Source: Bacillota bacterium (GTDB taxonomy: Bacteria; Bacillota; Clostridia; Lachnospirales; Lachnospiraceae). From it: a DNA stretch of 64,000 bases. The notes under the pieces are model-generated. The model was not told where the DNA came from, made no database searches, and saw only the letters and a list, made by a program, of their open reading frames with translations. This document shows positions 34,154 through 43,825 of the stretch, piece after piece (position 1 is the stretch's first letter; every line of letters starts with the position of its first letter). Location of the stretch: positions 1 to 64,000 of the forward strand of contig JAEZKU010000064.1 in NCBI GenBank assembly GCA_023436065.1, written 5' to 3'. A program made the translations under genes and the position numbers.

Positions 34154-36103
34154 ATGGCTAGAAGCAGAACCTACAATAAGCGAAATGTACTAATCGTAAC
34201 CTGTGCTATTCTGGTGGTTACACTTGCCCTGGCTACGAGACTTGGATATCTGATGATCTTCAAATCAGAGGAATATGCAGCCAGAGCGCAGGACCTGCAT
34301 GAGCGTGAGAGAGTAATTAAGGCAGAACGGGGTTGTATCTATGATGCAACCGGAAAGCTGATTGCAACAAATAAACCCGTATGTACCATATCAGTTATCC
34401 ATGCTCAGATTAAGGAACCGGAGAGGGTCATACAGATTCTTTCCGAAACGCTGGGACTTAGTGAAGCAAAAGTCAGGAAGCGGGTTGAAAAGGTATCCTC
34501 CATAGAGAAAATCAAGTCGAATGTCGATAAGGCGATCGCGGATAAAATCCGCGAATATGACTTGGACGGCGTTATGGTGGATGAGGATTATAAACGTTAT
34601 TATCCCTATGATTCCCTTGCTTCCAAAGTAATCGGTTTTACAGGGAGCGATAATCAGGGCATTATCGGCCTTGAGGTGAAATATGATGATTACTTAAAAG
34701 GAATAGACGGAACAATTTTAACACTTACCACTGCTTACGGGGTGGAGATTAAAAATGCAGCCGAGGACCGGGTAGAACCCATCCCCGGAAATGATTTATA
34801 CCTCAGTCTGGATATGAGTATTCAGCAATACGCAGAACAGGCTGCGAAAAGAGTCATGAAGTCCAAACAGGCTTCCAATGTGAAGCTGATTGTGATGAAC
34901 CCTCAGAACGGTGAGCTTTACGCAATGGTGAATGTTCCGGAGTTCAATCTGAATGATCCCTATACACTCATTGAACCAATCGCAGCAATACAGGAAACAC
35001 AGACGCTGACAGAGGAGAAGAAGAACGAGCTTTTAAACGGAATGTGGCGAAATGCCTGCATCAGCGATACCTATGAACCCGGATCTGCTTTTAAGATCGT
35101 AACCGCAACAGCAGCTTTGGAGGAAAAGGTAGTAAAGCTTTCAGATACTTTCTTCTGCCCGGGCTATAAAAAGGTCGAAGACAGACTGATCCGGTGTCAT
35201 AAGGCAGGAGGGCACGGCAGCCAAGACTTTATCGAAGGAATTAAAAACTCCTGTAATCCTGTATTTATGGAGATCGGAGCTAGGGTCGGGGTAGATAAGA
35301 TGTATCATTACTTTGATCGCATGGGTCTGTTTCATAAAACTGGTATTGATCTGCCGGGAGAAGCCAATTCCATTATGCATAAAAAAGAGAATATTAAGGC
35401 TGTGGAGCTTGCGACCATGTCCTTCGGCCAATCCTTTCAGATTACACCCTTACAGATGCTTGTGGCAGCCAGTTCCGTAGTGAATGGAGGAAAGTTGGTC
35501 ACTCCACATTTTGGTGTTCAGATCAGGAGCTCCGATGGAACCAAAATCAGGGAATTGGAGTATCAGACTACGGATGGAGCAGTGTCAAAGGAAACCTCGG
35601 AGACCATGAAGGAGCTATTAGAGGCTGTAGTGTCGGACGGTACAGGAAGACGTGCCTATCTGCCGGGCTTTCGAATTGGTGGGAAGACAGCAACCTCCGA
35701 AAAGCTTCCCAGAAGCAGCAATAAGTATATTTCCTCCTTTGTCGGTTTTGCACCTGCCAATAATCCGAAGGTCATCGCAATCGTATTGATCGAAGATCCG
35801 GTCGGTATCTACTACGGCGGAACCATCGCGGCACCGGTGATAGCTGATGTGTTCAATAACATTCTCCCTTATCTTGGGGTGGAGGAGAGTTATTCTGAAG
35901 AAGAAATCAAAAAGTTTGATATCGGCACCTTTGCCATGCCGGACTTAGTAGGGAAGACAAAGAAGGAAGTAAAGGAACTTTTAAAGATATATAAATTAGG
36001 TGAACTGTATCCTCTCGGAGAGGGCGATGTCGTCAGGGAGCAATTTCCTCTTCCCGGTGAGACTGTGGAAAAGGGCAGCGATTTTATCCTGTATTATCAT
36101 TAA
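34154..36103 (+). CDS. spoVD: Sporulation-type class B penicillin-binding protein with PASTA
   Basis: A 649-residue transpeptidase like SpoVD, which builds spore cortex in Bacillus. A membrane helix at about 11-35 precedes the transpeptidase domain with S311-A-F-K314 and SCN at 366-368. The third box reads KTA (511-513, GGKTATSEK) where KTG is normal. One PASTA domain (about 593-649) closes the protein, and that distinguishes it from the preceding PBP. In organisms with both genes the second, PASTA-bearing one is usually the sporulation enzyme, but a vegetative role is possible. Confidence 0.87.
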   Translation: MARSRTYNKRNVLIVTCAILVVTLALATRLGYLMIFKSEEYAARAQDLHERERVIKAERGCIYDATGKLIATNKPVCTISVIHAQIKEPERVIQILSETLGLSEAKVRKRVEKVSSIEKIKSNVDKAIADKIREYDLDGVMVDEDYKRYYPYDSLASKVIGFTGSDNQGIIGLEVKYDDYLKGIDGTILTLTTAYGVEIKNAAEDRVEPIPGNDLYLSLDMSIQQYAEQAAKRVMKSKQASNVKLIVMNPQNGELYAMVNVPEFNLNDPYTLIEPIAAIQETQTLTEEKKNELLNGMWRNACISDTYEPGSAFKIVTATAALEEKVVKLSDTFFCPGYKKVEDRLIRCHKAGGHGSQDFIEGIKNSCNPVFMEIGARVGVDKMYHYFDRMGLFHKTGIDLPGEANSIMHKKENIKAVELATMSFGQSFQITPLQMLVAASSVVNGGKLVTPHFGVQIRSSDGTKIRELEYQTTDGAVSKETSETMKELLEAVVSDGTGRRAYLPGFRIGGKTATSEKLPRSSNKYISSFVGFAPANNPKVIAIVLIEDPVGIYYGGTIAAPVIADVFNNILPYLGVEESYSEEEIKKFDIGTFAMPDLVGKTKKEVKELLKIYKLGELYPLGEGDVVREQFPLPGETVEKGSDFILYYH

Positions 36104-36143
36104 GTAATTACTCCTAGTTTCGAAAATAGGACCCTCGAAAATA

Positions 36144-36172
36144 TTGTCTTTTTCAAAGTAATAAAGTATAAT
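36144..36172 (+). promoter_or_regulatory. Internal promoter before mraY
   Basis: TTGTCT at 36144-36149, a 17-bp spacer and a perfect TATAAT at 36167-36172 in the 189-bp gap after spoVD. It would let mraY-murD-ftsW be expressed apart from the upstream part of the cluster. Confidence 0.55.
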
Positions 36173-36292
36173 GGCTAAGGCAATATCAAGGGTAATCATG
36201 AAATGTGAGATATACATAGGAATGTTGCCAATAAACGGCAGTCGGGATGAGACCTGCGAAATACAAATTCCCGACAAGGAATGGAGGATACT

Positions 36293-37261
36293 ATGAATTT
36301 TTCTGAGATTAAAGTAATATTACCGGTCATCATATCCTTTGGTGTCTGCGTAATTCTTTGTCCGCTTTTAATACCTTTCTTGAAAAGGTTGAAATTCGGG
36401 CAGTATATACGTGAGGAGGGGCCTGCATCACATCAGAAAAAGTCAGGAACTCCGACTATGGGCGGTATTGTAATCGTACTCAGCATTGCGATTACTTCCC
36501 TGTTTTTTATCAAGGATAATAAGGAGATTGTTCCTGTCCTGTTTGCTACGATAGGGTTTGGTATCATAGGCTTTATGGACGACTATATCAAGGTGGTTAT
36601 GAAACGCTCCATGGGTCTGCGTGCCTGGCAAAAACTCCTGGGACAGATCCTGGTCACCGCAATCCTCGGCTATTATCTGATTAACTTCACAGATGCCGGC
36701 ACCACCATGCTGATCCCCTTTTCCGGTGGAAAGTATGCGGACCTAAATTATCTGTTTGTACCGTTCTTCTTCATTGTTGTTCTTGGAACCGTGAACGGTT
36801 CCAACTTTACGGACGGTCTGGATGGTCTGGAATCAAGCGTTACTGTATTAATCGCCACCTTCTTCACAGTGGTAGCGATTGGAGTACAGAGCAATATTTC
36901 TCCAATCACCGGTGCGGTTGCAGGAAGCCTGATGGCTTTCCTGGTCTATAATGTATATCCTGCAAAGGTCTTTATGGGAGACACAGGCTCACTTGCTTTG
37001 GGAGGCTTTGTAGCAGCGACAGCGTTCATGCTTCAGCTGCCTTTGTTCATACTTTTGGTTGCAATCGTTTATTTTGTGGAAATTATTTCGGTTATGCTTC
37101 AGGTAAGTTATTTTAAGCTGACCGGTGGAAAACGTATCTTTAAGATGGCTCCCATCCATCATCATTTTGAATTGATGGGTTGGTCAGAGACCAGAGTGGT
37201 AGCGGTATTTTCTATCATGACGGCAATTCTATGTCTGGTCGCTTTGATGGGAATGAAGTAA
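36293..37261 (+). CDS. mraY: Phospho-MurNAc-pentapeptide transferase
   Basis: A 322-residue polytopic membrane enzyme that makes lipid I from UDP-MurNAc-pentapeptide and undecaprenyl phosphate. Signatures are GTPTMGG, FGIIGFMDDYIKV (Asp pair), NFTDGLDGL and MAPIHHHFEL. About ten membrane segments are visible. The ATG at 36293 follows GGAGG by 5 nt; the ATG at 36281 would add four residues and overlaps that site. Confidence 0.95.
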   Translation: MNFSEIKVILPVIISFGVCVILCPLLIPFLKRLKFGQYIREEGPASHQKKSGTPTMGGIVIVLSIAITSLFFIKDNKEIVPVLFATIGFGIIGFMDDYIKVVMKRSMGLRAWQKLLGQILVTAILGYYLINFTDAGTTMLIPFSGGKYADLNYLFVPFFFIVVLGTVNGSNFTDGLDGLESSVTVLIATFFTVVAIGVQSNISPITGAVAGSLMAFLVYNVYPAKVFMGDTGSLALGGFVAATAFMLQLPLFILLVAIVYFVEIISVMLQVSYFKLTGGKRIFKMAPIHHHFELMGWSETRVVAVFSIMTAILCLVALMGMK

Positions 37262-37319
37262 TAACGTATAAACTGATGATAGAATATGGGTGCCGGTGAT
37301 GGGGCAAAAAGGAGCAACT

Positions 37320-38684
37320 ATGCAGCTGAAGGGTAAAAAAGTATTGGTATTTGGAGCAGGTAAGAGTGGAGTCGCTGCCGTAAAGCTATTACAAAAGCAG
37401 GAAGTGGATATTCTTCTGTACGATTCCAATCCCAATCTGACCAAGAAGGACTTTCAGGATAAATTTGATATAGAACGTAACTTTACTCTGATTACGGGAG
37501 AACTGAAACAGAGTGTGATTGATGGTATCGATCTGCTGGTCATCAGTCCCGGAGTAGCACTGGATCATCCGGATGTCGAAAGTATCACTACGAAGGGTAT
37601 CCCGGTCTGGGGTGAAATCGAGCTCGCATACCGCATCGCGAAGGGTAAAATCATCGGTATCACGGGAACCAACGGTAAGACAACTACGACAACCCTGGTT
37701 GGAGAGATTATGAATACATTCTTTGATGAGGTTTATGTTGTGGGGAATATCGGTAATCCCTATACAGATGTTGCATCAGAGACCACCGAAAAAGCAGTCT
37801 CAGTCATTGAGCTCAGCAGCTTTCAGTTGGAAACAATCCACGAATTCAAGCCGGATGTCAGTGCAATATTAAATATCACACCGGACCATTTGAACCGTCA
37901 CCATACGATGGAGAACTACATTGCTGCAAAAGAAAATGTGGCACGAAATCAGACGGAACATGAGGTTTGCGTCTTGAATTATGAGGATGAAATCCTTAGG
38001 GAGATGGGAAAACGCTTAAAGACGAAGGTGCTTTTTTACAGCAGTACCACCAGGCTTTCGGACGGTTTATATCTGGAGGGAGAAGAGATCTGGTATTGCA
38101 GTAACGGTAATCGTGAGCTGGTCTGCAACATCAATGAATTGAAGATCTTTGGAAAGCATAATTACGAAAATGTCATGGCAGCGACAGGAATGGCTCTTTC
38201 CATAGGGGTTCCAATGGAACGGATCCATACCGCACTGGTTAACTTTAAAGCCGTGGAACATCGGATCGAGTTCGTGGAGACGATCAACGGTGTTACTTAC
38301 TATAATGATTCGAAGGGCACCAATCCCGATGCCTCCATTAAGGCCATTCAGGCTATGAGGACACCCACCATCATCATCGGTGGCGGGTATGATAAAAAAG
38401 TACCCTTTGATGAGTGGATTGAAGCCTTTGGAAATAAGGTCAAATATCTTGTTCTGCTTGGCCAGACCAGGGATCAGATTGCTGAGACAGCGAAGCGTCA
38501 TGGTTTTCATGACATTGTTTTGGTAGAGGACTTAAAGGAAGCCGTTAAGGTATCTGCAGAAAAAGCAGTACCCGGGGACTCCGTACTGTTATCACCCGCC
38601 TGCGCAAGCTGGGGTATGTTCGAGAATTATGAGCAGCGGGGAAGGCTGTTTAAGGAGTATGTCAGAGAATTAATCCGGGATTAA
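37320..38684 (+). CDS. murD: UDP-MurNAc-L-alanine:D-glutamate ligase
   Basis: A 454-residue Mur ligase adding D-glutamate. The N-terminal Rossmann domain begins KKVLVFGAGKSGVAAVKLL, the P-loop is GITGTNGKTTTT (about 112-123), and NITPDHLNRHHTMENYIAAK and YNDSKGTNPDA are characteristic. AAAAAGGAG lies 5 nt before the ATG at 37320; the upstream in-frame ATG at 37290 has no site. It comes 58 bases after mraY. Confidence 0.94.
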   Translation: MQLKGKKVLVFGAGKSGVAAVKLLQKQEVDILLYDSNPNLTKKDFQDKFDIERNFTLITGELKQSVIDGIDLLVISPGVALDHPDVESITTKGIPVWGEIELAYRIAKGKIIGITGTNGKTTTTTLVGEIMNTFFDEVYVVGNIGNPYTDVASETTEKAVSVIELSSFQLETIHEFKPDVSAILNITPDHLNRHHTMENYIAAKENVARNQTEHEVCVLNYEDEILREMGKRLKTKVLFYSSTTRLSDGLYLEGEEIWYCSNGNRELVCNINELKIFGKHNYENVMAATGMALSIGVPMERIHTALVNFKAVEHRIEFVETINGVTYYNDSKGTNPDASIKAIQAMRTPTIIIGGGYDKKVPFDEWIEAFGNKVKYLVLLGQTRDQIAETAKRHGFHDIVLVEDLKEAVKVSAEKAVPGDSVLLSPACASWGMFENYEQRGRLFKEYVRELIRD

Positions 38685-38781
38685 CACCTTTTTTATCAGG
38701 GATTATTGAAATCGGCAATAAGAACATAGGACATAAATTGGGTATGATTTTAGATTGAACATTTGGATTAGGAGAGGTTGT

Positions 38782-39921
38782 ATGGCAAGAACGGTAAGAG
38801 AAGAAAACAAACGAAGATTGCACAGCTACTATGACTATAGCTTATTATTCCTGATCCTGTTTCTGGTATGCTTTGGACTGGTTATGATCTACAGCACCAG
38901 TTCCTATAATGCACAGAGAATTAACGGCAATGCGACTTTCTATCTGGAGAAACAGGCTTTGTTCGCCGGTGCAGGTATCCTGATCATGCTATTTGTCTCT
39001 AAGATAGATTACCGGATTTATATCACGAAGTTTCCCGTCATCAGGATGAAACCCGTGACTATTTTGTACCTCATGTGTATTTTATTACAGACGCTGGTAC
39101 TGATCATCGGTCCGGAGGTCAACGGTTCCAAGAGATGGATCGAGACGCCATTGGGACGTTTTCAACCCTCCGAGCTTACCAAGATTGCAATCATTCTGTT
39201 TACCGCCTACATAGTGAATACCGCTCCGAAGAAGTTGGATAAATTCAGAGGCTTTCTCCGGGTGGTTTTATTCATCGCTCCTCTTTTAGGGCTTATCATC
39301 ATCGAAAATTTTTCCACAGCTTTGATCTGCGGTATTATCATGGTTGCAATCTGTTTTGTTGCCTCCAGAAAGAAGCTGTATTTTATTATATCAGGCTTAT
39401 TATTCGGGGCTTTGGGATCCATATTCATATTCTTTGTATCCTATCGCTCGGAACGTATCAAGGTATGGCTCAATGTTGAGACAGAACCGAAGGGCTATCA
39501 AATCCTTCAGGGTTTATATGCCATCGCGTCCGGAGGGATCTTCGGAAAAGGACTCGGGGAAAGCATGCAAAAGCTGGGCTTCATCCCGGAGTCGCACAAT
39601 GACATGATTTTCTCGGTGATCTGCGAGGAGCTGGGCTTATTTGGTGCATTTGCCCTGATCCTGCTTTTCATATTACTGATTTGGCGTATTTTTATCATTG
39701 CCATCAATGCAACCGATTTATTCGGCGGCTTGATAGCGACAGGTGTACTTGCCCATATTGCTGCACAGGTACTGATCAATATTGCGGTAGTAACCAATAC
39801 GATTCCTTCCACCGGTATCCCGTTACCCTTTATCAGTTACGGAGGCAGCTCCGTTATGGTAATTCTGTTCGAGATGGGTATCGTCCTGAGCGTCTCCAAT
39901 CAGATCAAGGGAGAAAAGTAA
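38782..39921 (+). CDS. ftsW: Peptidoglycan glycosyltransferase FtsW
   Basis: A 379-residue SEDS-family polymerase with about ten membrane segments that extends glycan strands at the septum with a class B PBP. Features include DYSLLFLILFLVCFGLVMIY, RFQPSELTKIA with the conserved PSE region, SHNDMIFSVICEELG with the loop residues, and PFISYGGSS near the end. Position in the division cluster favours FtsW (or SpoVE) over RodA. The ATG at 38782 follows AGGAGAGG. Its stop codon lies inside the first unit of a tandem repeat. Confidence 0.92.
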   Translation: MARTVREENKRRLHSYYDYSLLFLILFLVCFGLVMIYSTSSYNAQRINGNATFYLEKQALFAGAGILIMLFVSKIDYRIYITKFPVIRMKPVTILYLMCILLQTLVLIIGPEVNGSKRWIETPLGRFQPSELTKIAIILFTAYIVNTAPKKLDKFRGFLRVVLFIAPLLGLIIIENFSTALICGIIMVAICFVASRKKLYFIISGLLFGALGSIFIFFVSYRSERIKVWLNVETEPKGYQILQGLYAIASGGIFGKGLGESMQKLGFIPESHNDMIFSVICEELGLFGAFALILLFILLIWRIFIIAINATDLFGGLIATGVLAHIAAQVLINIAVVTNTIPSTGIPLPFISYGGSSVMVILFEMGIVLSVSNQIKGEK

Positions 39922-40010
39922 AGAAAAGCATCTTTACTTCAGTAAAGAAAAGCATCTTTACTTCAGTAAAGAAAAACATTTTTACTTCAGAAAAACCATC
40001 TTTACTTTTG
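39917..40010 (+). repeat. Palindromic 24-bp tandem repeat after ftsW
   Basis: Three full units start at 39917, 39941 and 39965, with a partial fourth to about 40010. The first two are identical and the third differs at two or three positions. Within each unit AGTAAAGA pairs with TCTTTACT, so every unit can fold into its own hairpin. The first unit overlaps the ftsW stop codon. It may slow or end transcription before murA, but there is no clear T-run. Confidence 0.85.
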
Positions 40011-40125
40011 GGAAGAATTTCATTTTGAAATTCTTCATGATTTGTACGAATATATGGAGAAATTCACATAGACGAGGTAGGAATCATATAGTGTAGTATA
40101 TTTTCTACATTGTCTGAGGTGTATC

Positions 40126-41406
40126 ATGTCGAGTATTGAGGTCATCGGCGCCCTGCAGCTAAAGGGTGAACTAAGTATACAAGGGTCAAAAAACGCGGCG
40201 TTACCTGTTATCGCCGCCGCGATTTTGAATAAAGGGATTACCGTACTAAGGAATTGTCCCAAAATACTTGATGTATTCCATATGGTTAAAATACTTCAGG
40301 AACTGGGCTGTATTACTTCCTGGGATGGTAATACGCTCACTGTGGATAGCAGTCCTGCACTGTCTACCTCCGTATCGGAGGAATCTGTGACAAAGATGCG
40401 CAGTTCAATACTCTTTCTGGGAGCGCTGCTCGGAAGGCATCATGAGGTTACAATCGCATATCCCGGGGGATGCTCCATCGGGAAGAGACCCATAGATTAC
40501 CACCTGAAGGCAATTAGAAAGATGAATGTTACGCAGCAATTTATCGGAGAAAATGATAAGTTTATTCATTGTTCTGCCGATAAAATTATTGGAACAGATA
40601 TATTTCTTGAGTTTCCAAGTGTCGGGGCGACTCAGAATATTATTTTGACGGCCGTGTTGTCGGAAGGGACGACCAGAATATATAATGCAGCCAGGGAGCC
40701 TGAGGTTTCCGAGGTCTGCAATTATCTGAACGCAGCCGGTGCCCGTATCTGCGGAAAAGGCACAGCCTTTATCGAAATTGAGGGCGTCAAGCAGTTGCAT
40801 GATGTTGAGTTTACCCTTTCCTCAGACAGAATTGTAGCTGGAACATATATGGCTGCACTTGCAGCAGCCAGGGGCAGTGTTACGTTGACCAATGCACCAA
40901 CAGGTCATTTGGATTCGACGATCCGGATTTTGAAAAGGTGCGGATGTACGATTGAGACCATCGGAAACACGGTGAAGATCAGTAGCAGACACAGACCGGA
41001 GCCTGTTGAAGTATTGAAGACACAGCCATATCCGGGGTTTCCGACCGACATGCAGTCCCAGCTCATGTCCGTCCTATGTCTCGCAGACGGAGAAAGTTGT
41101 ATTTGCGAAGAAATCTTTGAATCTCGTTTTCAAAATGTGAACGATCTGCAGAAGATGGGTGCTGTCATCAACCTGGAGGAAAAGACAAACAAGGCAACCA
41201 TCACAGGAGTTGAAAAACTCCACGGGGCCGTTACTCAGGCGTATGATCTCAGGGGCGGTGCCGCTTTGGTGATAGCAGGGCTTGCCGCTGAAGGAAGAAC
41301 AATTATCAGAAATGCTACCTTCATAGAACGCGGTTATGAGGATATCTGCAGAGACTTATCGACACTTGGTGCAAAGATCAGGTATTGCAGCGAAAATGCG
41401 ATATGA
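40126..41406 (+). CDS. murA: UDP-GlcNAc 1-carboxyvinyltransferase
   Basis: A 426-residue enzyme joining phosphoenolpyruvate to UDP-GlcNAc, the first committed wall step. The substrate loop has the fosfomycin-target cysteine in PGGCSIGKRPIDYH (about 117-130), and the opening QGSKNAALPVIAA and TDMQSQLMSVLC are family hallmarks. It sits in the division cluster between ftsW and ftsQ, a position murB or murG hold in many other species. TGAGGTG precedes the ATG. Confidence 0.94.
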   Translation: MSSIEVIGALQLKGELSIQGSKNAALPVIAAAILNKGITVLRNCPKILDVFHMVKILQELGCITSWDGNTLTVDSSPALSTSVSEESVTKMRSSILFLGALLGRHHEVTIAYPGGCSIGKRPIDYHLKAIRKMNVTQQFIGENDKFIHCSADKIIGTDIFLEFPSVGATQNIILTAVLSEGTTRIYNAAREPEVSEVCNYLNAAGARICGKGTAFIEIEGVKQLHDVEFTLSSDRIVAGTYMAALAAARGSVTLTNAPTGHLDSTIRILKRCGCTIETIGNTVKISSRHRPEPVEVLKTQPYPGFPTDMQSQLMSVLCLADGESCICEEIFESRFQNVNDLQKMGAVINLEEKTNKATITGVEKLHGAVTQAYDLRGGAALVIAGLAAEGRTIIRNATFIERGYEDICRDLSTLGAKIRYCSENAI

Positions 41407-41431
41407 AAGAATACTTCACAGGAGTGAAAGG

Positions 41432-42187
41432 ATGAACAGAGTCAGAAAAAGAATCTCGGATAATGTGTTGGTAAGGTTGTGCAAAAAACTGTTTCTGCTA
41501 CTGCTTATCATTGGTATTCCGGTTGTGATATTATTAAGCACCTTCCATATTAAGAAGCTTGATGTTGTTGGCGTGAATCGCTATACACCGGAACAGATAT
41601 CAGGACAACTGATGAAGACACCACTGGATCATAACTCGCTTTACCTTTTTCTGAAGTACCGGTATGTTACCAAAGTCAATCTTCCCTTTGTAGAAAAAGT
41701 GGATGTGGTAATGAACGATACTCATTCGGTCACAGCGTATGTATATGAAAAGATGATAGCCGGTTGTATTGAATTTATGGGGGCGTACATGTACTTTGAT
41801 AAGGATGGTATCATTGTAGAGTCTTCCACAGAGCGGCTTTCGGATGTGCCAATTATCAAAGGGTTAAAATACGATAGAATTATCTTAAGTGAGAAACTCA
41901 AGGTACAGAAGGATGAATTATTTGATGTAATCATCAATATGACGCAATTAATCGGAAAATACAAAGTAGATGTGGATGTCGTCTCTTTCTCCGACAACTA
42001 CGAGGTGACACTGGAATGCGGTAATGTCACAGTACTGCTTGGTAAGAAAAGTACATATGATGAAGCTCTTTCTGCGCTTCATAATATTTTGGCTGAGGTT
42101 GGAGATAGAAAAATCACAATAAATATGAGAAATTATGTAAAAGGAACCGAAATAATTATTGGAAAATCAAAAAAACTGACAGAATAG
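41432..42187 (+). CDS. ftsQ: FtsQ/DivIB cell division protein
   Basis: A 251-residue single-pass protein. A basic cytoplasmic stretch (1-22) is followed by a membrane helix (about 23-45), a POTRA domain (FHIKKLDVVGVNRYTPEQIS) and the FtsQ beta domain. It links FtsL and the septal synthases. The ATG at 41432 follows AGGAGTGAAAGG; the frame is open back into murA but no start is likely there. It begins 25 bases after the murA stop. Confidence 0.9.
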   Translation: MNRVRKRISDNVLVRLCKKLFLLLLIIGIPVVILLSTFHIKKLDVVGVNRYTPEQISGQLMKTPLDHNSLYLFLKYRYVTKVNLPFVEKVDVVMNDTHSVTAYVYEKMIAGCIEFMGAYMYFDKDGIIVESSTERLSDVPIIKGLKYDRIILSEKLKVQKDELFDVIINMTQLIGKYKVDVDVVSFSDNYEVTLECGNVTVLLGKKSTYDEALSALHNILAEVGDRKITINMRNYVKGTEIIIGKSKKLTE

Positions 42188-42230
42188 ATAAAAAAGTCTT
42201 AAATAAATTACAATTTTTTTAAAATTATGC

Positions 42231-42259
42231 TTGATTATTTAGGAATTTAAAGATATCAT
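42231..42259 (+). promoter_or_regulatory. Promoter of ftsZ
   Basis: TTGATT at 42231-42236, a 17-bp spacer and TATCAT at 42254-42259 in the 248-bp AT-rich gap before ftsZ. The leader of about 170 nt contains a TGGGATA/TATCCCA pairing of unknown meaning. Confidence 0.5.
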
Positions 42260-42435
42260 ATAAGGTAGAATTGTGGGATACCAGAGATAGTGTGTTGCAG
42301 AGATTATATCCCATTATCATGTGGTTTTGGAAGATAATTGGAATAATAGATAGGGTGAATTATTTTAGGATTCATCGGAGGTATTTGAGGGATTGAATTA
42401 GGTTTTGAAAGAATACGATGAAGGAGGAATTGACC

Positions 42436-43683
42436 TTGCTTGAGATAAGAACAAATGAGGCGGATACTACTGCAAAAATACTTGTAATCGGGGTAGGAGG
42501 AGCAGGTAATAACGCCGTTAATCGAATGATAGAAGAGAATATCCTTGGGGTTGAATTTGTTTGTGTAAATACGGACAAGCAGCACCTAAAGAATTGTAAA
42601 GCTCCGCAGTGTATTCAGATCGGTGAAAAGCTGACCAAGGGACTCGGGGCAGGAGCACAGCCTGAAATCGGACAGAAGGCTGCTGAGGAAAGCAGAGAAC
42701 AGCTTGCAGAGCTTATTAAGGGTGCAGACATGGTATTCGTAACCTGCGGTATGGGCGGCGGAACAGGAACCGGTGCTGCTCCGGTAGTTGCTCAGATCGC
42801 AAAGGATATGGGAATTTTAACGGTTGGTATTGTCACAAAGCCTTTTAAGTTCGAAGCAAAGACCCGAATGACCAATGCTATTTCAGGCATTGATCGCTTG
42901 AAAGAGCATGTTGATACCTTGATTGTGATTCCAAATGATAAGCTGTTGGAAATTGTTGATCGCAGAACTACGATGCCCGATGCACTTCGAAAAGCGGATG
43001 AAGTATTACAGCAGGGTGTACAGGGAATTACCGATTTGATCAATGTTCCCGGATTAATCAATCTTGACTTCGCCGATGTTCAGACAGTAATGAAGGACAA
43101 GGGTGTTGCACATATCGGTATCGGTATGGGAACCGGAGATGATAAATGTATTGATGCTGTGAAGCAGGCGATTACCAGTCCCTTACTCGAGACTACGATT
43201 CAGGGCGCTTCTCATGTGATTATCAATATATCCGGTGATATCAGCCTGATCGAGGCGAACGATGCGGCAACCCTGGTACAGGAGCTTGCCGGTGATTCGG
43301 CAAACATCATCTTTGGTGCTATGTTTGATGATGTAAATCCTGATACGGCTACGATTACAGTTATTGCGACAGGTCTTGACGGCAAGTCCAGAGAGATGGT
43401 AAAGACTCCTGATTTCCTAAGACGTCCCTCACATACAGGAGGTATGACCGCAGCGCCGGCAAAGCCTGAGTTTAGTATGAACAGAACCTATGCTTCTACA
43501 GGCAATACCTATGCGAATAATAATCCGGCTGCCGCACAGGTACATTCTTCCCAGGCAAGCTATCAGACTGATCCTAACAGAAGACCTGTCAGTCAGCCTG
43601 CGAAAGCACCTGCCAATACCAATACTGATCCAAGCGGTATCAAGATACCGGAGTTCTTACAGAAGAACCGCCACAATAAATAG
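42436..43683 (+). CDS. ftsZ: Cell division GTPase FtsZ
   Basis: A 415-residue tubulin homologue that forms the Z ring. The GTP-binding loops GVGGAGNNAVNRM and the tubulin signature GGGTGTGAAP are intact, as is the T7 loop (INLDFADVQTVM). The core ends near 318; a Pro/Ala/Asn-rich spacer follows, and the C-terminal peptide GIKIPEFLQKNRHNK binds partner proteins. I chose the TTG at 42436, 8 nt after AAGGAGG, which gives MLEIRTNE; the ATG at 42418 precedes that site. No ftsA is seen nearby. Confidence 0.96.
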   Translation: MLEIRTNEADTTAKILVIGVGGAGNNAVNRMIEENILGVEFVCVNTDKQHLKNCKAPQCIQIGEKLTKGLGAGAQPEIGQKAAEESREQLAELIKGADMVFVTCGMGGGTGTGAAPVVAQIAKDMGILTVGIVTKPFKFEAKTRMTNAISGIDRLKEHVDTLIVIPNDKLLEIVDRRTTMPDALRKADEVLQQGVQGITDLINVPGLINLDFADVQTVMKDKGVAHIGIGMGTGDDKCIDAVKQAITSPLLETTIQGASHVIINISGDISLIEANDAATLVQELAGDSANIIFGAMFDDVNPDTATITVIATGLDGKSREMVKTPDFLRRPSHTGGMTAAPAKPEFSMNRTYASTGNTYANNNPAAAQVHSSQASYQTDPNRRPVSQPAKAPANTNTDPSGIKIPEFLQKNRHNK

Positions 43684-43710
43684 AAAAAGCATTTTACATA
43701 AGGGATTAAG

Positions 43711-43753
43711 GCTGTCAGTTTATTTCATAAGAGATAAACTGACAGCTTTTTTT
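43711..43753 (+). terminator. Terminator after ftsZ
   Basis: GCTGTCAGTTTAT (43711-43723) pairs exactly with ATAAACTGACAGC (43734-43746) and is followed by seven T residues. Confidence 0.88.
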
Positions 43754-43825
43754 GCCTTTTTCGGTTGACAATAGGCTTCAAATGTAAATATATGTAAATG
43801 AAAACAAGGATTTTCAGCCTAAGAA

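Noticed and set aside
39917..40010. CRISPR array
   Set aside because: The 24-bp units are contiguous without spacers and no cas gene is nearby.
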